From contig NZ_CP020042.1 of the NCBI RefSeq assembly GCF_002028425.1, positions 7,105,560 to 7,169,559 of the forward strand: a stretch of DNA of 64,000 nt. Reading direction: 5' to 3'. A program made the position numbers and the translations under genes. Origin of the DNA: Streptomyces katrae. GTDB lineage: Bacteria; Actinomycetota; Actinomycetes; Streptomycetales; Streptomycetaceae. Each line of letters starts with the position of its first letter. Position 1 is the first letter of the stretch. Below, piece by piece: positions 44,511-54,754 of the stretch. A model generated the notes under the pieces. The model ran no database searches. It was not told where the DNA came from and was given only the letters and a program-made list of their open reading frames with translations.

Positions 44511-45161
44511 CTACCCTCCGACCATGATCCGCCTCGCCTCCTCGACGGCCCACTCGAACCCCGCGTCGGGGTCGCGCACCAGCCGCTGCGTGGCGAGCGC
44601 GTGCTCCCGCACCCGGGGGGCGGGGTCCGCCTCCGCGGCACGCAGCACGGGCATCCCCTCCTCGCCCAGGGCGACGAACGCCCGGCTGAGGCTCAACCGC
44701 GTCTCGCGCCCGCCCCGCCCCAGCTGCGTCGCCAGCACGGCGGCCAGGTCCCCGCCCCCGCCGTCCGGGACGAGCACGACCGCCGCCCGCCAGGCGCTGC
44801 GCGCCACCGCGTCGTCTGCGTCGGTCAGCAGCGCCCGGGTGAGCGCCGGCCACGCCCGCCGGTCCCCGATCTTGGACAGCGTGTGCAGGGCCTGGCTGCG
44901 CGCCTGGGCGCACTCCGCGTCCAGCTCCGCCACGAGCTTCGGGACCGTCACCGCGGCCGGCTGGCGGACCAGCGCCCACGTCAGCATGTCCCGCACGAAG
45001 AACTCGGGTTCGACCGCGCACCGTGCGACGAGCGCGTCGGCGCAGCGGGGATCCGCGGCCGTCCCCACCTCCAGCGCCGCCCGCAGCCGCACCGACGCAC
45101 TGCCGTGCGCCAGTCCCTCCAGGGCCCGTACCAGCCCCGCTTCCGTCTCCTGCGTGATCAC
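44511..45161 (-). CDS. HEAT repeat protein
   Basis: 216 residues from the GTG at 45161, with GAGGAGG 8 nt upstream. It consists of helical HEAT-like pairs: ALEGLAHGSASVRLRAALEVGTA, VEPEFFVRDMLTWALVRQPAAVTVPKLVAEL, SQALHTLSKIGDRRAWPALTRALLTD, DAVARSAWRAAVVLV and RLSLSRAFVALGEEG. No other domain is present. It is first of a two-gene operon with the MerR-HEAT regulator; similar solenoids suggest the two may interact or that one is a duplicate of the other's repeat part. Confidence 0.8.
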   Translation of the reverse strand: MITQETEAGLVRALEGLAHGSASVRLRAALEVGTAADPRCADALVARCAVEPEFFVRDMLTWALVRQPAAVTVPKLVAELDAECAQARSQALHTLSKIGDRRAWPALTRALLTDADDAVARSAWRAAVVLVPDGGGGDLAAVLATQLGRGGRETRLSLSRAFVALGEEGMPVLRAAEADPAPRVREHALATQRLVRDPDAGFEWAVEEARRIMVGG

Positions 45162-45268
45162 CGGGACCACCTCCTCGACGGACAGCCAAGACCTTGCCAC
45201 CGTGTCAAGGTCAAGCCCGGCCGCGCGGATCCCCCCGGAGCCGGGAGCTGCGGGGGGAGGAGGAGGCC

Positions 45269-45778
45269 TCAGCAGCCGCCGCAGTTGTAGTAGAGGACGT
45301 CCCAGTGGTTGCCCTCGTCCGCGTAGACGTTGCCCGAGCCCGACTGCCACTGGGGAGCGCCGTCGCCGCGCAGGCCGATGTAGGCGAAGGTGCCCTTGAT
45401 GTAGTTGGTGAGGCAGGTGGCCTTGGCGTAGTCGAGCTTGTAGCCGTTCCAGTGGGAGTACGTGCCGCTCGCGTGGCCGGTCTCGGTGCCGCCGGTGATG
45501 TTGAGCGCGCAGCCGCTGGCGCCCTTGAGGGTCTGGGCGCCCTGGGCGGTGGCGAGGTTGAGCTGCTCGAAGGAGGTACAGGCCGGGTTGGAGCGGTCCG
45601 AGCAGTTGCCCGAGGAGGACCAGGTGATCCCGGCCTGGCGGAACATCGAGGTCGCCGTCGCATGGGTGATCTTGGTCGCGGCCTGGGCCTGGGACGCGCC
45701 GGTCAGAACTCCGAAGCCGGGTGCGAAGAGCACGCCGAGGACGAGGAAGAGAGCGGTGAGGACGGATCGGGTCTTCAC
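45269..45778 (-). CDS. Secreted M15-like D-Ala-D-Ala carboxypeptidase-type protein
   Basis: 169 residues from a GTG with AGGAGG at good spacing. The signal peptide ends near residue 34 (VLTALFLVLGVLFAPGFGVL...AQAAT). The mature domain has TGHASGTYSHWNGYKLDY (S-H-x-x-G-x-x-x-D type zinc ligands) and DEGNHWDVLYY (E-x-x-H-W), the M15/VanY peptidase metal site, with Cys pairs. It may cleave peptidoglycan cross-links or stem peptides outside the cell. Divergent from the ADP-ribosyltransferase gene across a repeat-bearing region. Confidence 0.7.
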   Translation of the reverse strand: MKTRSVLTALFLVLGVLFAPGFGVLTGASQAQAATKITHATATSMFRQAGITWSSSGNCSDRSNPACTSFEQLNLATAQGAQTLKGASGCALNITGGTETGHASGTYSHWNGYKLDYAKATCLTNYIKGTFAYIGLRGDGAPQWQSGSGNVYADEGNHWDVLYYNCGGC

Positions 45779-46131
45779 TTCGTGAGCCTCCTGCTGGGGT
45801 GACCGTGAGAGGTGGGGCCGGGTCCGTGCGGGTGGGGCACCGCGATGGTGCCCGACGTGTCCTTCCGCGCGCCAGAGGGCGTCCGTGCCGCGGCCTCCGG
45901 ACCGGCCCGCGGCCTCCGGACCGGCCCGCGGCCTCCGGACCGGCCCGCGGCCTCCGGACCGGCCCGCGGCCGCCACGCGGCCCGGGTCCGGGCCCGTCCG
46001 GGTCCCGTCGCGGTGAATCCTTTTCCCGGTACGACTGATCCACCCGCACGGGTGGACGTCCCCCGCGGCCCGGTCCCGGACCCTGACGGCCCCTCTATAA
46101 ACGGGATGATCTTCCCCCGTTGCCTCCACTG
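45779..46131. other. Divergent intergenic region with repeat array
   Basis: Contains the 19-bp array (45892-45967) and, close to the plus-strand gene, TATAAA (46096-46101) as a possible -10 element. No ORF is supported. Confidence 0.5.
45892..45967. repeat. 19-bp tandem repeat, four exact units
   Basis: Four perfect copies of GGCCTCCGGACCGGCCCGC; each has the palindrome TCCGGA. The sequence is unrelated to the 19-bp hairpin unit at 39368. It lies between the divergent M15-like and ADP-ribosyltransferase genes. Confidence 0.92.
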
Positions 46132-46842
46132 ATGGGTCGTCACACCATGCTGAACGCCGCCCTGCGGGTGCTCGCCGCCACCTTCGTCCTCTCCGCCGCC
46201 GCCCTGACACCGCCCGCCGCGGCCGCCCCGGCGGCCGGCGAGGACTCCAGCGCCCCCTGCGGCCCGGTCGTCGAATACCGGGCCTGGGACTGGTGGCGGA
46301 CCACGACGAACCCGGGGATCGCCCCGACGGTGGCGTCCACGGCGGCCGGGGAGCGCTGGCAGTGGCGGGATGACGTCAACACCCTGTGGCGCGGCGACAC
46401 CAGGGAGAACGTCGAGGACATCTTCCGGACCGGCTTCACCCCGCGCGGCGACCAGCTCATCCCCCTCGCCGAGTACATCGTCAAGGGAGGCGGCCAGCTC
46501 AGCGCGCACCTCAGCACCAGCTGTGACCCGTCGGTGGCCAAGCGGTTCGCGACGTACGGCACGGAGAAGGCCGGCTGGGTGTACGAGATCTACGCTCCCG
46601 GCGGCATCGACGTGAACGCGACGGCCCGGGTGAACGGCTACCAGTCGCCGTACCTGTGGAACAAGGAGATCGACTTCCCGGGCGGTGTGCAGGGCAAGTT
46701 CATCAAGGGGGCCTGCAAGTACCGTCTGACGGGTACGGACCCGGTCACCAACGACAAGACCTGGGAGCGGCTGGGCTGCAAGGACAACACCGGCTTCGCC
46801 CCCTACAAGAGCGACCGGGCCGCCTACGCCCTCACGCACTGA
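46132..46842 (+). CDS. Secreted ADP-ribosyltransferase, Scabin/ScARP-like
   Basis: 236 residues from the ATG at 46132; an ATG at 46147 is equally plausible, and neither has a clear ribosome-binding site. The signal peptide ends near residue 33. The mature domain has the mART motifs in order: LWRGDTRENVEDIFRTGFTPRG (R87, NAD binding), LSTS (128-130, the S-T-S motif), and WNKEIDFPGG (E179, catalytic Glu candidate; the residue two before is N rather than Q or E). Scabin and S. coelicolor ScARP modify guanine in DNA; Pierisin-type DNA targeting is therefore likely but inferred. Four Cys could form disulfides. No immunity gene is obvious. Confidence 0.75.
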   Translation: MGRHTMLNAALRVLAATFVLSAAALTPPAAAAPAAGEDSSAPCGPVVEYRAWDWWRTTTNPGIAPTVASTAAGERWQWRDDVNTLWRGDTRENVEDIFRTGFTPRGDQLIPLAEYIVKGGGQLSAHLSTSCDPSVAKRFATYGTEKAGWVYEIYAPGGIDVNATARVNGYQSPYLWNKEIDFPGGVQGKFIKGACKYRLTGTDPVTNDKTWERLGCKDNTGFAPYKSDRAAYALTH

Positions 46843-46875
46843 CCCCCGGCCGCGTCCCACGGCCCGCCGGGCCGC

Positions 46876-46900
46876 CCGGCGGGCGCGGGGCGCCCGCCGG
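46876..46900. terminator. 10-bp-stem bidirectional terminator
   Basis: CCGGCGGGCG (46876-46885) and CGCCCGCCGG (46891-46900) around a 5-nt loop, between the convergent ADP-ribosyltransferase and aldo/keto reductase genes. Confidence 0.75.
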
Positions 46901-46926
46901 CAGCACGGTCCCGTCCGGGCCGGACG

Positions 46927-47910
46927 TCAGCCGTTCAGGTTGCGCATGTACTCCGGGGAGTAGCGGTCGCCGGAGGCGACGCCCCGGGGGGCCACGGCCT
47001 CGATCGCGGCGATGTCCTCCTCGGTGATCGTCACCGTGGTGGCGGCGACGTTCTCCTCCAGGTAGCGGCGCCGCTTGGTGCCCGGGATCGGCACCGCGCC
47101 CCGGTGCAGCACCCACGCGAGGGCCAGCTGGGACGGGGTGACCGACTTCGCCTCCGCGAGGCGGCGGACGGCGTCGACGACGGCGAGGTTGCGGGAGAAG
47201 TTCTCGCCCTGGAAGCGGGGGTCGGTGCGGCGGAAGTCGTCCTCGGCGAAGTCGTCGGGGCTGGTGATGGCGCCGGAGAGGAAGCCGCGCCCCAGCGGGG
47301 AGTAGGCGACCAGGCCGATGCCGAGCTCGTCGAGGGCGGCCTGTACGCCGTTGTCCTCCAGGCCCCGCTCGAACAGCGAGTACTCGGTCTGGACCGCCGT
47401 CAGGGGGTGGACGGCGTGCGCGCGCCGGATGGTGGCCGCGGCGGCCTCGCTGATGCCGAGGTAGCGGACCTTGCCCGCGGTCACCAGCTCCGCCATGGCG
47501 CCGATGCTCTCCTCGACCGGCACGTCGGGGTCGATGCGGTGCAGGTAGTACAGGTCGATGTAGTCGGTGCCCAGGTGGCGCAGCGAGCGTTCGGCGGCGC
47601 GGTGGATGTAGGCGCGGCGGCCGTTGTGGCCGTGGACGGTGCCGTTGTCGTCGATCTCGATACCGGTCTTGGTGGCGATGACCACCTGGTCGCGGCGGCC
47701 GGCGACGGCCTTGCCGACCAGCTGCTCGTTGACGAAGGGACCGTATGCCTCGGCGGTGTCGAGGAGGGTGACGCCCAGCTCGAGGGCCCGGTCGATGGTG
47801 GCCAGCGATTCGGCCTCGTCGGTGGCGCCGTAGAAGGCGCTCATGCCCATGCAGCCGAGGCCTTCGGCGCCGACGTGCAGACCCTGGGAGCCGAGTGCGC
47901 GCAGTTCCAT
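46927..47910 (-). CDS. Aldo/keto reductase
   Basis: 327 residues with AGGAGA before the ATG. AKR features: [22 protein letters not shown] (catalytic D and Y), ATKTG (Lys) and YYLHRIDPD (His), with [11 protein letters not shown] and the NADPH loop [15 protein letters not shown]. This is the AKR11/AKR13-like group that reduces aldehydes and ketones with NADPH. Divergent from a TetR gene with two related operators between them, so it is very likely the TetR target and is induced by a reactive substrate. Confidence 0.9.
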   Translation of the reverse strand: MELRALGSQGLHVGAEGLGCMGMSAFYGATDEAESLATIDRALELGVTLLDTAEAYGPFVNEQLVGKAVAGRRDQVVIATKTGIEIDDNGTVHGHNGRRAYIHRAAERSLRHLGTDYIDLYYLHRIDPDVPVEESIGAMAELVTAGKVRYLGISEAAAATIRRAHAVHPLTAVQTEYSLFERGLEDNGVQAALDELGIGLVAYSPLGRGFLSGAITSPDDFAEDDFRRTDPRFQGENFSRNLAVVDAVRRLAEAKSVTPSQLALAWVLHRGAVPIPGTKRRRYLEENVAATTVTITEEDIAAIEAVAPRGVASGDRYSPEYMRNLNG

Positions 47911-47939
47911 GCTGTTCTCCTGGAGGAGGGGAAGGGAAA

Positions 47940-47953
47940 TAACTAACTGGTTA
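47940..47953. promoter_or_regulatory. TetR operator 1 (aldo/keto reductase side)
   Basis: TAACTAACTGGTTA, 29 nt before the aldo/keto reductase start. It is a quasi-palindrome (TAAC...GTTA) matching the second site at 47989 in inverted orientation at 12 of 14 positions. Confidence 0.7.
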
Positions 47954-47988
47954 CCTACACGATGCACGAGCCCGGGCCGTCATGTCAA

Positions 47989-48002
47989 TAACCAGATAGT
48001 TA
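47989..48002. promoter_or_regulatory. TetR operator 2 (tetR side)
   Basis: TAACCAGATAGTTA, 18 nt before the TetR start; centre-to-centre 49 bp from operator 1. The pair fits repression of both divergent promoters by one repressor. Confidence 0.7.
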
Positions 48003-48020
48003 CTTGCTAGCCTGGGCGGC

Positions 48021-48584
48021 ATGGCACGTGATTCCAGCGCAACGAAGGCCCGCATCCTCGCGGCGGCCTTCGACGAGTTCGCCGAGTACGGTATCGCCGG
48101 CGCCCGGGTCGACCGCATCGCCGACACGGCCGGGGCGAACAAGCGGATGATCTACGTGTACTACGGCAACAAGGAACAGCTCTTCGACCAGGTTCTCCTC
48201 CAGGCCGTGGAGCAGGGCGCGGAATCCGTCCCCTTCGACGCCGAGGACCTCCCCCGCTACGCGGGTGCGATCTTCGACCACCTCACGGCCGACCCGCGGC
48301 TGATGCGGCTGCTGATGTGGAAGCGGCTCGAACGCCCGCAGGCCACCGCCCCGGAAGCGGAGTCCTACGCCCGCAAGACCGCCTCACTGGCCGCGGCCCA
48401 GCGCGGGGGCCACGTCGACCCCGCGCACGATCCGGCCGACCTGCTCACCCTGGTCCTCGGCCTGGCCCAGGCCTGGTACACCACGGCCGGCGGCGACCCG
48501 GACACCGCACGCCACCGCGCCGGCCACCGCGCGGCCGTGGTCGACGCGGTGGCCCGGCTGGTCGAGGTCCGCGACCCCGCCTGA
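48021..48584 (+). CDS. TetR family repressor
   Basis: 187 residues. The HTH (about 7-50) is ATKARILAAAFDEFAEYGIAGARVDRIADTAGANKRMIYVYYGNKEQLFDQVL. The C-terminal domain (about 60-187) has the TetR_C_17-like RLMRLLMWKRLE and LVLGLAQAWYTTAGG. It most likely represses itself and the divergent aldo/keto reductase through the two matching sites; the inducer is unknown. Confidence 0.9.
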   Translation: MARDSSATKARILAAAFDEFAEYGIAGARVDRIADTAGANKRMIYVYYGNKEQLFDQVLLQAVEQGAESVPFDAEDLPRYAGAIFDHLTADPRLMRLLMWKRLERPQATAPEAESYARKTASLAAAQRGGHVDPAHDPADLLTLVLGLAQAWYTTAGGDPDTARHRAGHRAAVVDAVARLVEVRDPA

Positions 48585-48586
48585 GA

Positions 48587-48715
48587 CGGACACGCACCCG
48601 CAGGTCTGGACGGACGTCACGCTCCGCGCGGTACGGGACGAGGACCCGGCGGTCTTCCACGCCGACACGAGCGCTCCCGAGGCCGCACGCGGGGGCGGAG
48701 ACCGACGAGGTGGTC
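48587..48715 (+). pseudogene. GNAT acetyltransferase N-terminal remnant
   Basis: The frame reads VTLRAVRDEDPAVFHADTSA then PEAAR, which resembles the first strand and helix of GNAT proteins (L-R-x-V-R-x-E-D-x-x-x-F). It has no start codon and no acetyl-CoA loop, and stops resembling the family within 45 residues. A decayed fragment. Confidence 0.4.
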
Positions 48716-49083
48716 CTCACCCTCCCCGGCTGAGGACCCCGCCTCGTGCGCCGAGCTCAATGACGGGCCCGCGCGGGGGGTGCCCGGCGGGCCCGGTACG
48801 CGGGCGGCGCGGCCGGCCGGGCGGGGGGCCGGCAACCGCTGAGAGGCGTGCGCAGGGTGCGCGGGGTTTGCGGCCCGCCGGAGCGGGTCGCGACCGGGCC
48901 GGCCCGCCATGTGGGCGGAGAGCACCCGGGCCGGCTCCTCGGCGTTCCCGGCCTGGGCGACCGGTACGTCGCGGACCGTCGATGCCGCGCACCAGGTCCC
49001 GGCCTCGGGCCGGCGCGCCCGCACGGCACGGCGCAGCCTCGTCGTCACCGGGCTTCGACCGGCCTGAAGGTCGACCTCCGCCG
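48716..49083. other. Stretch without an assignable gene
   Basis: A minus-strand frame from a GTG near 49049 (VTTRLRRAVRARRPEAG) stays open but shows no recognisable motif and becomes Pro/Arg-rich. Possibly more of the decayed material that includes the GNAT remnant. Confidence 0.4.
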
Positions 49084-49758
49084 TCACGCGGGTGTGGCCG
49101 CTGCAGGGAGCCGGCGGGCGCGGGCCGCCGGCACGAGCCCCAGCGCGCAGCCGACGAGCAGGCCCACGCCGTGGTTGTTGGCGAGCAGGCACAGCACGAG
49201 GCCCGCCGCGGGGACGGCGAGCGCCGCCCACCGCAGGGCGACGGCGCTGCCGCGCACCGCGTACCAGGCGGCGAGTGTGCCGACCAGGCCGCAGATCGCC
49301 ACCGAATCGCCGCCTCCCCGGGGGCTCCAGCCGGCCATGCTCACCGCCTGGGCGGTGACACCGCTCACCGCGAGGACCAGCACGGTCCGCCAGGCCCCGA
49401 ACCGCCGCTCGGCCACCGGAGCGACGACCGCGAGCGCGGCCAGGTTGACCAGGAGCTGGAACCATCCGGACGACTGCACCAGCAGGGCGGTGCCCGCCCG
49501 CCACCACGCGCCGTGGGGCTGCCGCGCCAGCGCGTCGACGGTGCCGGGGACGGTCGTCTGGACCACGCCGAGCACCACCATCACGGCCAACAGCACCACC
49601 GCGACCCGGGGGACCGGCCGCCGCCAGGCCCGCAGCAGGGCCACCGGAGGAGGGACCTGGGCGGGGCCGCCCTCCGCGGCGAGCGCGGCCAGGAGCTGCA
49701 GGCCGGGCACGACGACGGCCGCGGCGCACCCGTAGAGCACAACACTGTGCATGTTCAT
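49084..49758 (-). CDS. Rhomboid-like membrane protein
   Basis: 224 residues with six hydrophobic segments. Helix 4 and its loop have GGGDSVAICGLVGTLAAWY, matching the rhomboid G-x-S-x-x-x-x-G segment (Ser nucleophile in GDSVA), and NNHGVGLLVGCALG has the second-site His. The N-terminal W-R loop (QLLVNLAALAVVAPVAERRFG) is also rhomboid-like. It could be an intramembrane serine protease; the non-canonical GDS motif leaves activity open. Starts ATG-AAC-ATG, so 49752 is an alternative. Confidence 0.7.
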   Translation of the reverse strand: MNMHSVVLYGCAAAVVVPGLQLLAALAAEGGPAQVPPPVALLRAWRRPVPRVAVVLLAVMVVLGVVQTTVPGTVDALARQPHGAWWRAGTALLVQSSGWFQLLVNLAALAVVAPVAERRFGAWRTVLVLAVSGVTAQAVSMAGWSPRGGGDSVAICGLVGTLAAWYAVRGSAVALRWAALAVPAAGLVLCLLANNHGVGLLVGCALGLVPAARARRLPAAATPA

Positions 49759-49830
49759 GATCGAAGCCTGTCAGACCCCACCCCTTGCGGGTCCCGCGGG
49801 AGCCGACATGCCCATGGCAGGCTGGCGCGC

Positions 49831-50664
49831 ATGTCCGCAACCCCCGAGCCCGAGCCCGTCCGGGCCACCCTCCAGCTGTCGGGCCGGCCCCTGTCCTACC
49901 TCGACTCCGGCGGCCCCGGCCCGCTCCTCCTCGCCCTGCACGGGCACTTCGGCGAAGCCCGTACGTTCGCCCCGCTGGCCCGGCAACTGGCCCCCGACTG
50001 GCGGGTCGTGGCCCTCGACCAGCGCGGCCACGGCCACTCCGGGCGACCGCCGGACTTTTCCCGCGAGGGATACGTCGAGGACGCCGCAGCCGTGCTGCAC
50101 CACCTCGGCGGCCCCGGCCCGGCGGTCGTCCTCGGCCATTCCCTGGGCGGCGTCAACGCCTACCACCTCGCCGCCCGCCATCCCCGGCTGGTCCGTGCCC
50201 TGGTCATCGAGGACATCGGCGCCGAAGTCGACGGCGACCTGTCGTTCTGCCTCACCTGGCCGCACCGCGCCCCCACCCGGCCGGCGCTGCTGGAGGCCCT
50301 GGGCGCATCGGCCCCCCACCTGACGGACGCGGTCCGCGAGTACGGGGACGGCTGGGGCCTCGCCTTCCGTCCGCAGGACATGGCGGCCTCCCAGCGCGCC
50401 CTCAACGGCGACCACTGGCGGGCCTGGCTCGGCAGCGACTGCCCGGCCCTGCTGCTCCGCGGCACCCGCAGCGGCGTCCTGTCGGCCCGCCACGCCCGGG
50501 CCATGGCGGCCGCGCGCCCGCACACGCGGCTCGTCGAACTCCCCACCGGGCACAGCGTCCACGCCACCGACCCCGAAGGGTTCGCCGAGGCCGTCCGGAC
50601 CTTCCTCGACGCTCTGCCCCCGCATCCGCATATTCGTTTGCCGCGGGCACGCCGCGCCGGATAG
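49831..50664 (+). CDS. Alpha/beta hydrolase
   Basis: 277 residues. LLLALHGHFGEA (oxyanion region), VVALDQRGHGHSGRP, VVLGHSLGGVNAYHLAARHP (nucleophile elbow G-H-S-L-G), a late Asp, and LPTGHSVHATDPEGFAEAV with the catalytic His. Esterase, lipase or epoxide-hydrolase-type fold; the substrate is unknown. It is followed 9 nt later by a GNAT gene, likely one transcript. Confidence 0.85.
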   Translation: MSATPEPEPVRATLQLSGRPLSYLDSGGPGPLLLALHGHFGEARTFAPLARQLAPDWRVVALDQRGHGHSGRPPDFSREGYVEDAAAVLHHLGGPGPAVVLGHSLGGVNAYHLAARHPRLVRALVIEDIGAEVDGDLSFCLTWPHRAPTRPALLEALGASAPHLTDAVREYGDGWGLAFRPQDMAASQRALNGDHWRAWLGSDCPALLLRGTRSGVLSARHARAMAAARPHTRLVELPTGHSVHATDPEGFAEAVRTFLDALPPHPHIRLPRARRAG

Positions 50665-50673
50665 GAAGCTCGC

Positions 50674-51216
50674 ATGCTGACAGGCGACAAGGTCGGGCTC
50701 AGGGCCCGCTTCGACGAGGACATCCCGCTCCTGCGGACCGAGCTCTACGACGACGTGGTCAACTCCTCGCGCTCCGAGGCCGGGCCGTGGCGGCCGGTGA
50801 CCCCCGGAACGCAGGACCCGCGGCTCGTGGTCGACGAGAAGCAGGAGCGGAGCGTCTCGTTCTCCGTGGTGGAGCTGGACGGCGGCACGCTCATCGGCTC
50901 CGCCACGCTGTGGGGCATCGACAACCACAACCGCAACGCCCACATCGGGCTGGGCCTGTTCCCGGCCGCTCGCGGCAAGGGGTACGGCACCGACGTGGTA
51001 GCGGTCCTGTGCCACTACGGGTTCACCGTCCGCGGCTTCCAGCGGCTGCAGATCGAAACCCTCGCGGACAACGCCGCCATGCTGCGCTCCGCCGAGCGCA
51101 ACGGCTTCGTCCGCGAGGGCGTACTGCGCAACTCGGCCTGGGTGATGGGCGAGTTCCTGGACCAGGTGCTCCTCGGGCTCCTCGTCCAGGACTGGAAGCA
51201 GGCCCCGGCGCGCTAG
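50674..51216 (+). CDS. GNAT acetyltransferase (RimJ/RimL type)
   Basis: 180 residues. MLTGDKVGLRARFDEDIPLL at the start, motif A GLGLFPAARGKGYGTDVVAVLCHYGF and LQIETLADNAAMLRSAERNGFVREGVLRNSAWV (motif B). This is the ribosomal-protein/aminoglycoside-type GNAT family. Its TAG stop lies in the CTAG of the IS copy 2 target duplication and, on the other strand, the same palindrome is the transposase stop. The gene is therefore complete despite the insertion. Confidence 0.85.
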   Translation: MLTGDKVGLRARFDEDIPLLRTELYDDVVNSSRSEAGPWRPVTPGTQDPRLVVDEKQERSVSFSVVELDGGTLIGSATLWGIDNHNRNAHIGLGLFPAARGKGYGTDVVAVLCHYGFTVRGFQRLQIETLADNAAMLRSAERNGFVREGVLRNSAWVMGEFLDQVLLGLLVQDWKQAPAR

Positions 51217-51217
51217 G
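51212..51217. repeat. Target site duplication, left (IS copy 2)
   Basis: GCTAGG, repeated exactly at 52289-52294. Contains stop codons for both the GNAT gene and the transposase. Confidence 0.9.
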
Positions 51218-52166
51218 TGTACTGCCCTGTGAGGTTGGGGACGCGGCTGGCGGGTGGTTTGCCTGCGAGTGCGGTGTGTCCGCGGTGGTGATTGTAGGTG
51301 TGGAGCCAGCCAGGGAAGGCGTCGCGTCGTTCCTGCTCTGAGTGGTAGGGGCGGGCGTAGGCCCACTCCTCGAGCAGGGTCCGGTTGAGGCGTTCGACCT
51401 TGCCGTTGGTCTGGGGCCGGTAGGGCCGGGTTCGCTTGTGGGCGATTCCGGCCGCTGTCAGGGCGTCGCGCCAGTCGCGGGAGCGGTAGCAGGCGCCGTT
51501 GTCGGTCAGGACCCGTTCGACGGTGATGCCCACGCCGGCGAAGTAGGCCTGGGCCCGGGCCCAGAAGGCGGTGGCGGTCTCCTTCTTCTCGTCGGCGTGG
51601 ATCTCGCTGTAAGCGAGGCGGGAGTGGTCGTCGACGGCGGTGTGGATGTAGCTGTAGCCGGCGCTGGAGCGGTTCTTGCGGCCGGCCTGGCGGCCGAGGG
51701 TCTTGTGGCCGCCGCCGTCGGGGATGTTGCCGAGCTTCTTGATGTCCACGTGGACCAGCTCGCCCGGACGGTCGCGTTCGTAGCGGCGTATGACGGCGCC
51801 GGTGGCGCGGTCCAGGTGCGTGAGACGGGCCAGGCCGAACCGGGTCAGGATCCGGTGCACCGTCGAGGGCACCAGGTTGAGCAGGTGGGCGATGCGGGCG
51901 GGCCCCCACCGGCGGGCGAGGCGGACCTTGATGATCCGCCGCTCGATGCGGGTCGGGGTCCGGCGTGGGCTGGTGTGCGGGCGCGAGGACCGGTCGGTCA
52001 TTCCGGCCTCACCCCCGGCCCGGTAGCGGGCCGCCCACCGCTGGGCGGTGGTGGGCGAGACCTGGAATCGCTCGGCCGCCCGGCGCAGCGGCCAGCCGTC
52101 CTCGACCACGCAGCGGGCCAGGCGAAGGCGTCCGGTCTCGGTCAGGGGTGCATTACGGTGGGGCAT
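51213..52166 (-). CDS. IS481-family transposase (copy 2)
   Basis: 317 residues, identical in sequence to the copy 1 protein except the final residue (Thr instead of Asn), which is encoded by the target duplication. Same HTH and DDE residues (D141, D222, E258). The TAG stop (complement of 51213-51215) overlaps the GNAT stop on the opposite strand within one CTAG. Presumably active. Confidence 0.95.
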   Translation of the reverse strand: MPHRNAPLTETGRLRLARCVVEDGWPLRRAAERFQVSPTTAQRWAARYRAGGEAGMTDRSSRPHTSPRRTPTRIERRIIKVRLARRWGPARIAHLLNLVPSTVHRILTRFGLARLTHLDRATGAVIRRYERDRPGELVHVDIKKLGNIPDGGGHKTLGRQAGRKNRSSAGYSYIHTAVDDHSRLAYSEIHADEKKETATAFWARAQAYFAGVGITVERVLTDNGACYRSRDWRDALTAAGIAHKRTRPYRPQTNGKVERLNRTLLEEWAYARPYHSEQERRDAFPGWLHTYNHHRGHTALAGKPPASRVPNLTGQYT

Positions 52167-52288
52167 GAGGGCCTTCTGCTGGTCGGTGTAGACGTCGCAA
52201 TCCACACCGAACCCGGAAGGCCCTCACCCGTTCAAGATCCCTCAGCCGAGACCTGCGTCACCCGTCCACAACCTCCCAGGGCAATACA
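51218..52288 (-). mobile_element. IS481-family insertion sequence, copy 2 (1071 bp)
   Basis: Same length, ends and gene as copy 1 but inverted, flanked by GCTAGG on both sides. The terminal inverted repeats are 51218-51243 and 52263-52288. Its target duplication differs from that of copy 1 (ACTAGG), so the two insertions were separate events. It lies between a GNAT gene and katG, 43 nt beyond the katG stop. Confidence 0.95.
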
Positions 52289-52294
52289 GCTAGG
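52289..52294. repeat. Target site duplication, right (IS copy 2)
   Basis: GCTAGG, identical to 51212-51217. Confidence 0.9.
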
Positions 52295-52336
52295 GCCTGC
52301 CCCCGGCCGGCCCTGCCCCCGGCCGGGCGGCTCGGC

Positions 52337-54643
<2,307 letters not shown>

Positions 54644-54754
54644 CTACGGCCCGGATTCCCCATATCGCTCAAAGGAGCATTCACGGACGGCACGGCGGGG
54701 AGCGCATTCCCATTCCCGGGGAAATGGCCGGGGCCGCCTTCCCGCCCCGCGTCC

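Noticed and set aside
48716..49049. Minus-strand ORF starting VTTRLRRAVRARRPEAG
   Set aside because: Codon pattern and composition are not protein-like beyond the first 60 residues, and I recognise no motif.
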